Below are positions 42,444 through 49,463 of a stretch of 64,000 bases of DNA, in pieces. The position numbers were made by a program, and so were the translations under genes. The DNA lies in contig NZ_OX636706.1 in the NCBI RefSeq assembly GCF_951793255.1, positions 1,897,001 through 1,961,000 of the forward strand, in the 5' to 3' direction. Origin of the DNA: Desulfovibrio piger. GTDB lineage: Bacteria > Desulfobacterota > Desulfovibrionia > Desulfovibrionales > Desulfovibrionaceae. The stretch's first letter is position 1; each line of letters starts with the position of its first letter. The notes under the pieces are model-generated. The model made no database searches and was not told the origin of the DNA. It worked only from the letters and a program-made list of their open reading frames with translations.

Positions 42444-42469
42444 GCGTTTCGTCTTTGTTGACGAAACGC
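42444..42469 (+). promoter_or_regulatory. Perfect inverted repeat upstream of the Ros/MucR-type gene
   Basis: GCGTTTCGTC (42444-42453) and GACGAAACGC (42460-42469) with a 6-base spacer. The right arm overlaps a possible -35 box TTGACG (42458-42463). It is a candidate operator, perhaps for autoregulation. No U-run follows, so a terminator is less likely. Confidence 0.5.
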
Positions 42470-42561
42470 TGTCGTCTATTGTACTCAGTAAAAGTTGTTG
42501 AAATTGGCGCAACGAGGGGAATGCAATTCCACTGTTGCAGGCTATACGCATGAGGTACACC

Positions 42562-42960
42562 ATGGATGATTATTTGAAAGAAGCACTGGAAATTGCCAGG
42601 GCGCAGGCCAGCGTGCGCGTCATGTCGGAAGAAGAAATCACTTCGTTTATCCAGAAAGTGGCTGCCGGTATCCGTACCGTCGCCGAGGGCGAAATGCCTG
42701 TGGAGCTGGATTCCGCCGACATGCAGCAGGATGCCCGCAAGTCCATCAAGGAAAAGTCTGTAACGTGTCTTGAATGCGGCAAGACTTTCAAGATCCTCAC
42801 CAAGCGCCATCTGGCCATGCACGGCATGGATGCCGCGGCCTATCGCGAAAAGTGGGGCTTCAAGAAAGATACGCCTCTGGTGTGCAAGGCGCTGCAGCGC
42901 GAGCGTCGCCGCAAAATGAAAGACATGAAGCTGTGGGAAAAGCGTCGCAAGGCCCAATAG
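42562..42960 (+). CDS. Ros/MucR-type zinc-finger transcriptional regulator
   Basis: A 132-residue DNA-binding protein. The single C2H2-like finger is SVTCLECGKTFKILTKRHLAMHGM, with Cys69, Cys72, His83 and His87, followed by the family's AAAYREKWGFKKDTPLVCKA and a basic tail (RRRKMKDMKLWEKRRKA). Ros and MucR proteins regulate exopolysaccharide, motility and surface genes in alphaproteobacteria; relatives are common in Desulfovibrio. The N-terminal 65 residues are acidic and helical and may mediate oligomerisation. The start at 42562 has GAGG seven bases upstream, better than in-frame starts at 42535 and 42550. A perfect inverted repeat lies upstream and a terminator follows directly. It could plausibly control the large adhesin, but that is speculation. 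Confidence 0.85.
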   Translation: MDDYLKEALEIARAQASVRVMSEEEITSFIQKVAAGIRTVAEGEMPVELDSADMQQDARKSIKEKSVTCLECGKTFKILTKRHLAMHGMDAAAYREKWGFKKDTPLVCKALQRERRRKMKDMKLWEKRRKAQ

Positions 42961-42968
42961 CACAAACA

Positions 42969-42995
42969 CCCGCCGCCCGGCGGGTTTTTTCTTTT
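42969..42995 (+). terminator. Intrinsic terminator after the Ros/MucR-type gene
   Basis: CCCGCC, loop GCCC, GGCGGG and a TTTTTTCTTTT run, eight bases after the stop codon. Confidence 0.9.
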
Positions 42996-42996
42996 A

Positions 42997-43037
42997 CCGG
43001 AAGGGCATATGCTGCCTTGGTACAGCATATGCCTTCC
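42997..43037 (+). promoter_or_regulatory. Palindrome upstream of the biotin operon
   Basis: CCGGAAGGGCATATGCTG (42997-43014) pairs with CAGCATATGCCTTCCGG (43023-43039 region) with a single extra G, around an 8-base spacer. It lies about 85 bases before bioB and after the preceding terminator. It is a candidate operator or mRNA leader structure for bioB-bioDA; it does not match the BirA consensus that I know. Confidence 0.5.
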
Positions 43038-43120
43038 GGGGGAGCATGACGCTCCCACCTCTCCGGACAGGCATCGACTCTGTCCCCTTCGTCCCAAGCA
43101 TTCCCCCAAGGATCCATCGC

Positions 43121-44068
43121 ATGAACCATCCTGTTTTTCCCGTACCCGCCACGCCCGCTGAAGCGGTCCGTCTTCTTGATGCGCCGCTGGAGGCCCTGCT
43201 GGACAGCGCCGCTGCCCTGCGCGAGCGGCATCACGGCAAGCGCATCAGCCTGTGCGCCATCATCAATGCCCGCAGCGGCGATTGCGGCATGGACTGCCGT
43301 TTCTGTTCCCAGAGCAGCCACAACCACACGCCCATCGCCCATTTCCCCTTTCTGGAGGCCACCGAACTGCGTGAACGCATCCTGCGGCTGGCTGTCTGGC
43401 CCGTGCGCCGTATCGGCATCGTGACCAGCGGAGGGGCCCTGGAAGAGCAGGAACTGCATTGCCTGCTGGCTGTGGTGCGTGACCTGCCGGAAGACGTGCG
43501 TCGCCGGGTCTGCACCTCGCTGGGGAGGTTGCCGGAAAAACATCTGCGCGAACTGGAACAGGCCGGTGTGCGCCGCTATCATCATAATCTGGAGACATCG
43601 CGTGCCTATTATCCCCGCATCTGTTCCACACAGCTCTGGGACCAGCGTCGGGATACGGTGCTGCGTGCGCAGGCAACGGGCCTTTCGGTCTGCGCCGGCG
43701 GGCTGTTCGGCCTGGGCGAGAGCTGGGAGGACAGGATGGACTTTGCCTTCAGCCTGCGGGAGCTGGGCGTGCGCCATGTGCCCATGAATTTTCTGCATCC
43801 CCATCCGCAGACGCCGCTGGCCGCACAGCCCCTGCTGGAACCGGAGGAGGCCCTGCGCATCATCGCCCTGTTCCGGCACATCCTGCCCGAAGCCAGCCTG
43901 CGCATCTGCGGCGGACGGCCCGAGACCTTGCGGGAGCGCCAGGGCGACATGTTCCGGGCCGGGGCCGATGCCCTGATGACCGGTGACTACCTGACCACGC
44001 AGGGCATGGGCGTGGAAGAGGACATCCGCATGATCGAAGCCGCGGGGCTGGAGGTGGCACGTCCATGA
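43121..44068 (+). CDS. bioB: Biotin synthase
   Basis: A 315-residue radical SAM enzyme that inserts sulfur into dethiobiotin. The [4Fe-4S] motif is CGMDCRFC with Cys55, Cys59 and Cys62, within INARSGDCGMDCRFCSQSS. The HNLETS stretch (residues about 175-180) and MNFLHPHPQTPL are typical, and RICGGRPETLR corresponds to the RxxxGR segment near the [2Fe-2S] cluster. The start at 43121 is chosen for the family N-terminus; an upstream in-frame start adds 25 unrelated residues. Its stop codon overlaps the bioDA start (ATGA). Confidence 0.95.
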   Translation: MNHPVFPVPATPAEAVRLLDAPLEALLDSAAALRERHHGKRISLCAIINARSGDCGMDCRFCSQSSHNHTPIAHFPFLEATELRERILRLAVWPVRRIGIVTSGGALEEQELHCLLAVVRDLPEDVRRRVCTSLGRLPEKHLRELEQAGVRRYHHNLETSRAYYPRICSTQLWDQRRDTVLRAQATGLSVCAGGLFGLGESWEDRMDFAFSLRELGVRHVPMNFLHPHPQTPLAAQPLLEPEEALRIIALFRHILPEASLRICGGRPETLRERQGDMFRAGADALMTGDYLTTQGMGVEEDIRMIEAAGLEVARP

Positions 44069-46191
44069 GTGCAGGAAAGATGACAGCGGGTCTCCCCGGC
44101 GACAGGGGCCCCGTACAGGGATTTTTCGTGACCGGCACCGGGACGGACATGGGCAAGACCGCGTTCACGGCGGCCTTGCTGCGGGCCCTGCGTGGCCGGG
44201 GCGTGGCGGCCCAGGCCCTCAAGCCCGTCCAGACCGGTGTGCGGCCGGAGCAGCTGGCGACCTCCGCTCTGGCCGACGGCGTGGCCTACGCGCGCGCCGT
44301 GGCCGACCTGCCGATCTTGCCCCCGGCGCCTGCGGCGACCCTGCACTGTTTCCGTCTGCCCGCCTCGCCGCATCTGGCGGCAGGGGAAGAAGGGCAGCGC
44401 CTGACGGTGGCCGGGCTGGCCGAGGATGTCCGGGCCCACTGGCAGGAGACGGAGACCTCCCTGCTGCTGGTGGAAGGTGCGGGCGGCATGGCTGTCCCCA
44501 TCAATGAGGAAGAAGACACGCTGGATTTCATGGCGGCCCTGGATCTGCCTGTCCTGCTGGTGGGCAGCAACTGTCTGGGCGCGCTCAACCATGTGTTGCT
44601 CTCCCTGCAGGCCCTGCGCCTGAAGGGACTGCGCCCGGCGGCGGTGGTCCTGATGGCGCCGGAAGAGCCGGAAGGCCTGAGCGCCGGGGAACGGCATGAC
44701 CGGGAACGGGTGCTGGCCGACAATCCTGAATTTTTGCGTCGCCGTCTGGCGGCCTGGGGCGAGGATGCGCCTGTGGTCGTCCTGCCCCGTGTGGCCCGGC
44801 TGGATGCGGCGGGCTGGCAGGAGCTGGCCGATGCCTGCGCCGTGCTGCTGCCTGCGCTGTCCCGGCATGTGCCGCCCCTGACAGGACAGGCGGCAGCCGT
44901 GGGCAACGAAGAGCCCCTGCCGCTGCGGGACAGGCGCATCCTTTGGCATCCGTACACGTCCGTGGTGGATCCTTTGCCGGTCTTCGCGGCCGCGCGCAGC
45001 CACCACAACCGCATCGTGCTGGACGACGGCCGGGAGCTGGTGGACGGCATGTCCTCGTGGTGGACGGCCATCCACGGCTACAACCATCCGCGTCTGGTGG
45101 CTGCGGCCCAGCGGCAGGCCGGGAGGATGCCGCATGTGATGTTCGGCGGTCTGACCCATGCGCCTGCCGTGGAGCTGGGCGAACGCCTTTTGACCATGCT
45201 GCCGCAGGGCCTGGCGCGCGTCTTTCTGGCGGATTCCGGCTCCGTGTCGGTGGAAGTGGCTTTGAAGATGGCCCTGCAATACCAGCAGGGCATCGGCCAG
45301 AAGCAGCGCACCTGCTTCCTCACGCCCCGGGGCGGTTATCACGGCGATACCACCGGCGCCATGTCGGTGTGCGATCCCGTGACCGGAATGCACTGCCTGT
45401 TCACGCATATGCTGCCGCGCCAGATCTTCATGGAGCGGCCTTCCTGCCGTTTCGACCAGCCTTTCGATCCGGCCAGCCTGGATGACGCCCGCCGCATCTT
45501 CGCGGAGCAGGGCGAGCGCATCGCGGCGGTCATCCTTGAGCCGCTGGTGCAGGGCGCGGGCGGCATGTGGTTCTATCATCCCGACTATTTGCGCGGCATG
45601 GCCCGCCTGTGCCGTGAGCACGGGGCCCTGCTGGTCTTCGACGAGATCGCCACGGGCTTTGGCCGTACCGGGACGCTGTTCGCCGCGGAGCGGGCCGGTG
45701 TCTGCCCGGACATCCTGTGCTGCGGCAAGGCCCTGACCGGCGGCGTCATGACGCTGGCCGCCACGGCCTGCACGGAAGAAGTGGCCCAGGGCATCTGCCG
45801 GGACGGCATGGTCTTCATGCACGGGCCCACGTTCATGGGCAATGCCCTGGCCTGTGCCGTGGCCTGCGCCAGCCTGGACATCCTGGCTGAAGGGCGTTGG
45901 CAGGAGCAGGTGGCCATGCTGGAAACGGCCCTGACAGCGGGCCTGGCTCCCTGCCGGGAACTGCCGCAGGTGGAAGATGTGCGTGTGCTGGGCAGCATCG
46001 GCGTGATGGAGACCACCCGGCCGGTGAACATGGCCGCCATGCAGGACTTTTTCGTGCGGCGGGGCGTCTGGATACGGCCCTTCAACCGTTTGGTCTATGT
46101 GATGCCGCCCTATGTGAGCCCCCGCGAGGACGTGGAGCGCCTCTGCGCGGCCATGCACGATGTGCTGTCCCTGCCCGGCATGCTGGCGTAG
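44065..46191 (+). CDS. bioDA: Fused dethiobiotin synthetase / DAPA aminotransferase
   Basis: A 708-residue bifunctional protein covering two successive steps of biotin synthesis. Residues 1 to about 235 are dethiobiotin synthetase: GTGTDMGKT (24-32) binds ATP, KPVQTG follows and VEGAGGMAVPI is the third family motif. Residues about 290-708 are 7,8-diaminopelargonate aminotransferase: WHPYTSVVDPLP, DGMSSWWTAIHGYNHP, GGYHGDTTGAMSV, the FDEIATGFGRTG segment and the PLP lysine in CCGKALTGG (Lys555). No stop or restart lies between the domains. The domain order D-A is the same as in the plant and fungal BIO3-BIO1 proteins, whereas most bacteria have two genes. It overlaps bioB by 4 bases; the early genes bioF, bioC and bioH are not in the window. 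Confidence 0.94.
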   Translation: MSAGKMTAGLPGDRGPVQGFFVTGTGTDMGKTAFTAALLRALRGRGVAAQALKPVQTGVRPEQLATSALADGVAYARAVADLPILPPAPAATLHCFRLPASPHLAAGEEGQRLTVAGLAEDVRAHWQETETSLLLVEGAGGMAVPINEEEDTLDFMAALDLPVLLVGSNCLGALNHVLLSLQALRLKGLRPAAVVLMAPEEPEGLSAGERHDRERVLADNPEFLRRRLAAWGEDAPVVVLPRVARLDAAGWQELADACAVLLPALSRHVPPLTGQAAAVGNEEPLPLRDRRILWHPYTSVVDPLPVFAAARSHHNRIVLDDGRELVDGMSSWWTAIHGYNHPRLVAAAQRQAGRMPHVMFGGLTHAPAVELGERLLTMLPQGLARVFLADSGSVSVEVALKMALQYQQGIGQKQRTCFLTPRGGYHGDTTGAMSVCDPVTGMHCLFTHMLPRQIFMERPSCRFDQPFDPASLDDARRIFAEQGERIAAVILEPLVQGAGGMWFYHPDYLRGMARLCREHGALLVFDEIATGFGRTGTLFAAERAGVCPDILCCGKALTGGVMTLAATACTEEVAQGICRDGMVFMHGPTFMGNALACAVACASLDILAEGRWQEQVAMLETALTAGLAPCRELPQVEDVRVLGSIGVMETTRPVNMAAMQDFFVRRGVWIRPFNRLVYVMPPYVSPREDVERLCAAMHDVLSLPGMLA

Positions 46192-46228
46192 GGCAGGGGA
46201 GTTCTTGCGAAAACATATCCTGATGATG

Positions 46229-46267
46229 GCAAAGGCCCCGTCTGCCGATGGCAGGCGGGGCCTTTGC
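46229..46267 (+). terminator. Hairpin terminator of bioB-bioDA
   Basis: GCAAAGGCCCCG and its complement form a 12-base stem around an inner hairpin (TCTGCC/GGCAG-like). A short T stretch (CCTTTGC) is within the right arm. Confidence 0.7.
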
Positions 46268-46434
46268 GGAATGACGCGTGGGGAAAGGGCCTGAGGGGCG
46301 AGGGGCCCATCTCGTGTACCGGCAATAGGCTCAAGGGGCCGTAGGGGCCGGGCCGTTGCGCCACAGGGAACTGCGGGCATCAAGAGCCGCGCGCCCGGAG
46401 GAAAGCTCTCCTTCCCTCAAAAATATCTTTTCCG

Positions 46435-46665
46435 TTACTTTTTCTCACCTTCGGGGGCGGCCCCCGCACCGGCCAGCAGGCCTATCTGGCCGCGGAAGAT
46501 GACCTTGGTGGCCGTCTCGTCGGCCAGTTCGGCCACGTCCATGAATTTTTCCAGCAGCTCCAGCAGATAGTAGCGGTCGTTTTCGCAGCCGTCCTTGAAA
46601 TCGGTCTCCAGCTCGCCGGAGCGCATGTAGTTCTCGAATTCTTCAAGATCTTTCACTGTCAGCAT
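46435..46665 (-). CDS. Small acidic protein of unknown function
   Basis: A 76-residue, mostly helical and acidic protein: MLTVKDLEEFENYMRSGELE then CENDRYYLLELLEKFMDVAE and TKVIFRGQIGLLAGAGAAPE. No family is recognised. A good AGGAG site precedes the ATG at 46665, which supports it being real. It overlaps the 3' end of the LpdD-like gene by 23 bases and is surely co-transcribed with it, so it may serve the same enzyme system, perhaps as a small accessory subunit. No terminator is obvious beyond its stop codon. Confidence 0.65.
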   Translation of the reverse strand: MLTVKDLEEFENYMRSGELETDFKDGCENDRYYLLELLEKFMDVAELADETATKVIFRGQIGLLAGAGAAPEGEKK

Positions 46666-47140
46666 GGTCGTTCTCCTGTAGCCTCCGGAGACGGCGCAGG
46701 CCGCAGGCTCCCAGCATGCGGGCCAGGGCCAGTACCGTGTCGATCTCCTCGCGGCTGATATGGTCATAGTGGATGCCCGCGCTGACACATACCGTGGCCT
46801 TCAGCGCACGGCAATAGTCCCGGGCCAGCGGCAGGGCGGCCTTGTCGTCGTGGTGCCCTGTACGGCGCAGGACATGCAGGCGCACGCCATCTTCCGTCCC
46901 GGAAGAGGCGGTGTCGGACATGACGCCCGGTCGTGACCTGCCCCCGGCGGTGTGGGCGGACATGGCTTCCGGGACGTCCGGGGGCAGGGCGTTTGCGGGC
47001 TCGGCCAGGATCACGGCACCGATATGGGCATCACCGCCGGTCAGCAGCAATTGCCAGTCCTGCCCGGCGGGCAGCAGGCGCAGTTCCAGGGCCAGCCGGC
47101 CGTGCGTGCAGCGCAAAAGAAAGGGCTGGGATCTTTCCAT
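46643..47140 (-). CDS. LpdD-like protein (prenylated-flavin decarboxylase accessory)
   Basis: A 165-residue protein. TGGDAHIGAVILAEP (about residues 34-48) and a C-terminal RRTGHHDDKAALPLARDYC followed by VCVSAGIHYDHISREEID match, by memory, the LpdD family: small proteins encoded with UbiD-type gallate or hydroxybenzoate decarboxylases and thought to help handle prenylated FMN. The UbiX-like prenyltransferase at 16840-17418 fits with such a system in this genome, though no UbiD is in the window. The start is uncertain: MERSQPF at 47140 is chosen; the frame is open up to 47269 but that stretch overlaps the fhs promoter and start. Divergent from fhs. Confidence 0.5.
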   Translation of the reverse strand: MERSQPFLLRCTHGRLALELRLLPAGQDWQLLLTGGDAHIGAVILAEPANALPPDVPEAMSAHTAGGRSRPGVMSDTASSGTEDGVRLHVLRRTGHHDDKAALPLARDYCRALKATVCVSAGIHYDHISREEIDTVLALARMLGACGLRRLRRLQENDHADSERS

Positions 47141-47194
47141 CCGCAAAGCATGCTGCAGATGGCATGCAAAGGCAAGCCGGAGGCAGGCATTTGC

Positions 47195-47223
47195 TTGACC
47201 CAAAGCCCTGTAAAAGGATAAGT
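47195..47223 (+). promoter_or_regulatory. Candidate promoter of fhs
   Basis: TTGACC (47195-47200), a 17-base spacer and ATAAGT (47218-47223), about 27 bases before the fhs start codon. Confidence 0.4.
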
Positions 47224-47249
47224 AACAGGCAAACAAAAAAGGAGAAGCC

Positions 47250-49025
47250 ATGGCTCTTGATCCCACCAAGCACCCTGACTGGCAGATCGCCCAGGATGCC
47301 GAAAAATCTATGAAAACTGTGGAAACCCTGGCTGCCGAGCTGGGGCTTGAGAAGGACGAGCTGCTGCCTTACGGCCACTACATGGGCAAGATCGAGCAAC
47401 AGGCGGTGCTGCGCCGTCTGGCTGACAGGCCCAATGGCAAATATGTGGACGTGACCGCCATCACGCCGACCCCGCTGGGCGAAGGCAAGTCCACCACTAC
47501 CATCGGTCTGGTGCAGGGCCTCTCCAAGCGTGGTGTCAAAACCACGGCGGCCATCCGCCAGCCTTCGGGCGGCCCCACCATGGGCATGAAGGGCTCCGCT
47601 GCGGGCGGCGGTCTGGCCCAGTGCATCCCGCTGACCCCGTATTCCCTGAATTTCACCGGCGACATCCACGCCATCACCTCGGCCCACAACCTGGCCATGG
47701 TGGCCCTGACCTCGCGCATGCAGCACGAGCGCAACTATGACGACGAAAAGCTGGAACGCCTGTCCGGCATGCGCCGCCTCAACATCGATCCCACCCGCGT
47801 GGGCATGGGCTGGGCCATGGACTTCTGCTGTCAGGCCCTGCGCAACGTCATCATCGGCATCGAAGGCGACGGCCGCCGCAACGACGGTTTCATGATGCGT
47901 TCGCGCTTCGACATCACGGCCGCCTCGGAGATCATGTCCATCATGTCCCTGGCCCGCGACCTGCCCGACCTGCGCAAGCGTCTGTCGCGCGTGGTGCTGG
48001 CTTTTGACCGCGCCGGCAACCCCGTGACCACCGCCGACCTGGAAGTGGACGGCGCCATGATGGCCTGGCTGCTGGAAGCCAGCAAACCCAACCTGATCCA
48101 GACCATCGAAGGCCAGCCCGTGCTGGTGCACGCCGGTCCCTTCGGCAACATCGCCCTGGGCCAGAGCTCCATCATCGCCGACCGCGTGGCCCTCAAGCTC
48201 AGCGACATCCATGTGACGGAATCCGGCTTCGGTTCCGAGATCGGTTACGAAAAGTTCTGGAACGTCAAGTGTCACATGAGCGGCCTCAAGCCCGATGCCG
48301 CCGTCATCGTGGCCACGGTGCGCGCCCTCAAGAACCACGGCGGCGCCCAGCCGCCCATGCCCGGCCGTCCGCTGCCCGAACCCTACACCCGCGAAGACGT
48401 GGGCCTGGTGGAAGCCGGCTGCGTGAACCTGCTGCGCCACATCGGCATCGTGCGCCGTTCCGGCGTGTCGCCCGTGGTCTGCATCAACGCCTTTGCCACC
48501 GACAGCAAGAACGAGATCGCCGCCATCCGCCGCATCTGTGAAGAAGCCGGTGCGCGCGTGGCCCTGTCCGAGCATTGGCTCAAGGGCGGCGACGGTGCCC
48601 TTGAACTGGCCGATGCCGTCATGGACGCCTGCAACGAGCCCAACAACTTCGCTCCCCTGTACGACTGGTCCATGCCCTTCGAGCAGCGCATCGAGACCAT
48701 CGCCAAGGAAGTCTACGGCGCCGACGGCGTGGAATTCTCCTCGCTGGCCAAGCAGCGCATCAAGGAACTGCAGGCCCGTCCCGACGCCGAAGAACTGGGC
48801 ATCTGCATGGTCAAGACCCAGTACTCCCTGTCCGACAATCCGGCCCTCAAGGGTGCGCCCACGGGCTGGCGCCTGCATGTGCGCGACTGCCTGTTCTACG
48901 GCGGTGCGGGCCTGGTGGTGCCGGTGGCCGGCGACATCAGCCTCATGCCCGGTACGGGTTCGCGTCCTGCCTTCCGCAATGTGGACGTGGATCTGGAATC
49001 CGGCCAGGTGACCGGCCTGTTCTAG
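47250..49025 (+). CDS. fhs: Formate-tetrahydrofolate ligase
   Basis: A 591-residue ATP-dependent enzyme that makes 10-formyltetrahydrofolate from formate, linking formate to one-carbon metabolism. The phosphate-binding loop TPTPLGEGKSTTT is at residues 72-84, followed by RQPSGGPTMGMKGSAAGGG and LNFTGDIHAITSAHNL, all characteristic. The C-terminal region ends GTGSRPAFRNVDVDLESGQV ... TGLF. Length is slightly above the usual 555-560 because of an N-terminal extension of about 30 residues. An AAGGAG site precedes the ATG and a terminator follows. It stands alone as a single-gene unit. Confidence 0.97.
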   Translation: MALDPTKHPDWQIAQDAEKSMKTVETLAAELGLEKDELLPYGHYMGKIEQQAVLRRLADRPNGKYVDVTAITPTPLGEGKSTTTIGLVQGLSKRGVKTTAAIRQPSGGPTMGMKGSAAGGGLAQCIPLTPYSLNFTGDIHAITSAHNLAMVALTSRMQHERNYDDEKLERLSGMRRLNIDPTRVGMGWAMDFCCQALRNVIIGIEGDGRRNDGFMMRSRFDITAASEIMSIMSLARDLPDLRKRLSRVVLAFDRAGNPVTTADLEVDGAMMAWLLEASKPNLIQTIEGQPVLVHAGPFGNIALGQSSIIADRVALKLSDIHVTESGFGSEIGYEKFWNVKCHMSGLKPDAAVIVATVRALKNHGGAQPPMPGRPLPEPYTREDVGLVEAGCVNLLRHIGIVRRSGVSPVVCINAFATDSKNEIAAIRRICEEAGARVALSEHWLKGGDGALELADAVMDACNEPNNFAPLYDWSMPFEQRIETIAKEVYGADGVEFSSLAKQRIKELQARPDAEELGICMVKTQYSLSDNPALKGAPTGWRLHVRDCLFYGGAGLVVPVAGDISLMPGTGSRPAFRNVDVDLESGQVTGLF

Positions 49026-49056
49026 GCCTTTTCTGACGGCATAACGCTGTGATACG

Positions 49057-49098
49057 GGGAGACCTTCCTGCCCTCGGGGCCGGGAGGTCTCCTTTTTC
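49057..49098 (+). terminator. Intrinsic terminator of fhs
   Basis: GGGGAGACCTTCC pairs with GGGAGGTCTCC around a GC-rich loop, followed by TTTTTC. Confidence 0.85.
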
Positions 49099-49168
49099 AT
49101 GCCATGCACCGGCGGAGGGGCGGGAGCCGACAGCCCTGCGGACGATCCGTGCCCTCAGGCGGCGGATA

Positions 49169-49198
49169 TTGACATCTTTATCGAAAAAATAGTATTTA
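49169..49198 (+). promoter_or_regulatory. Candidate sigma-70 promoter of the giant adhesin gene
   Basis: A perfect -35 TTGACA (49169-49174), 18-base AT-rich spacer and TATTTA (49193-49198), leaving a 5' UTR of about 260 bases before the start codon. This region is markedly AT-richer than the surroundings. The rest of the 49099-49463 gap shows no gene. Confidence 0.55.
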
Positions 49199-49463
49199 TT
49201 TTCATCTGGCCGTCATTGATGGATGGCCGCAGCGTTCCTGCCTGATTCCAGGGATTTGCGTCACCGTGTTCCTTACCGGGGCAACGTATGTGCAATCATC
49301 TGGCGTGGCAGGATTTTTTTATGCCTTCCCCCTGTCTGACGCCGGACGCTCCCCGAGCGTGCCTTGCAAAGCCGAGCCCTGTCCCGAGCCCTTTCGGTAC
49401 GGGGCTTTTGACGTTTTCATATTTTTTTGACAGATCACACGATTTTTTATCCGGGGGTCCCTC

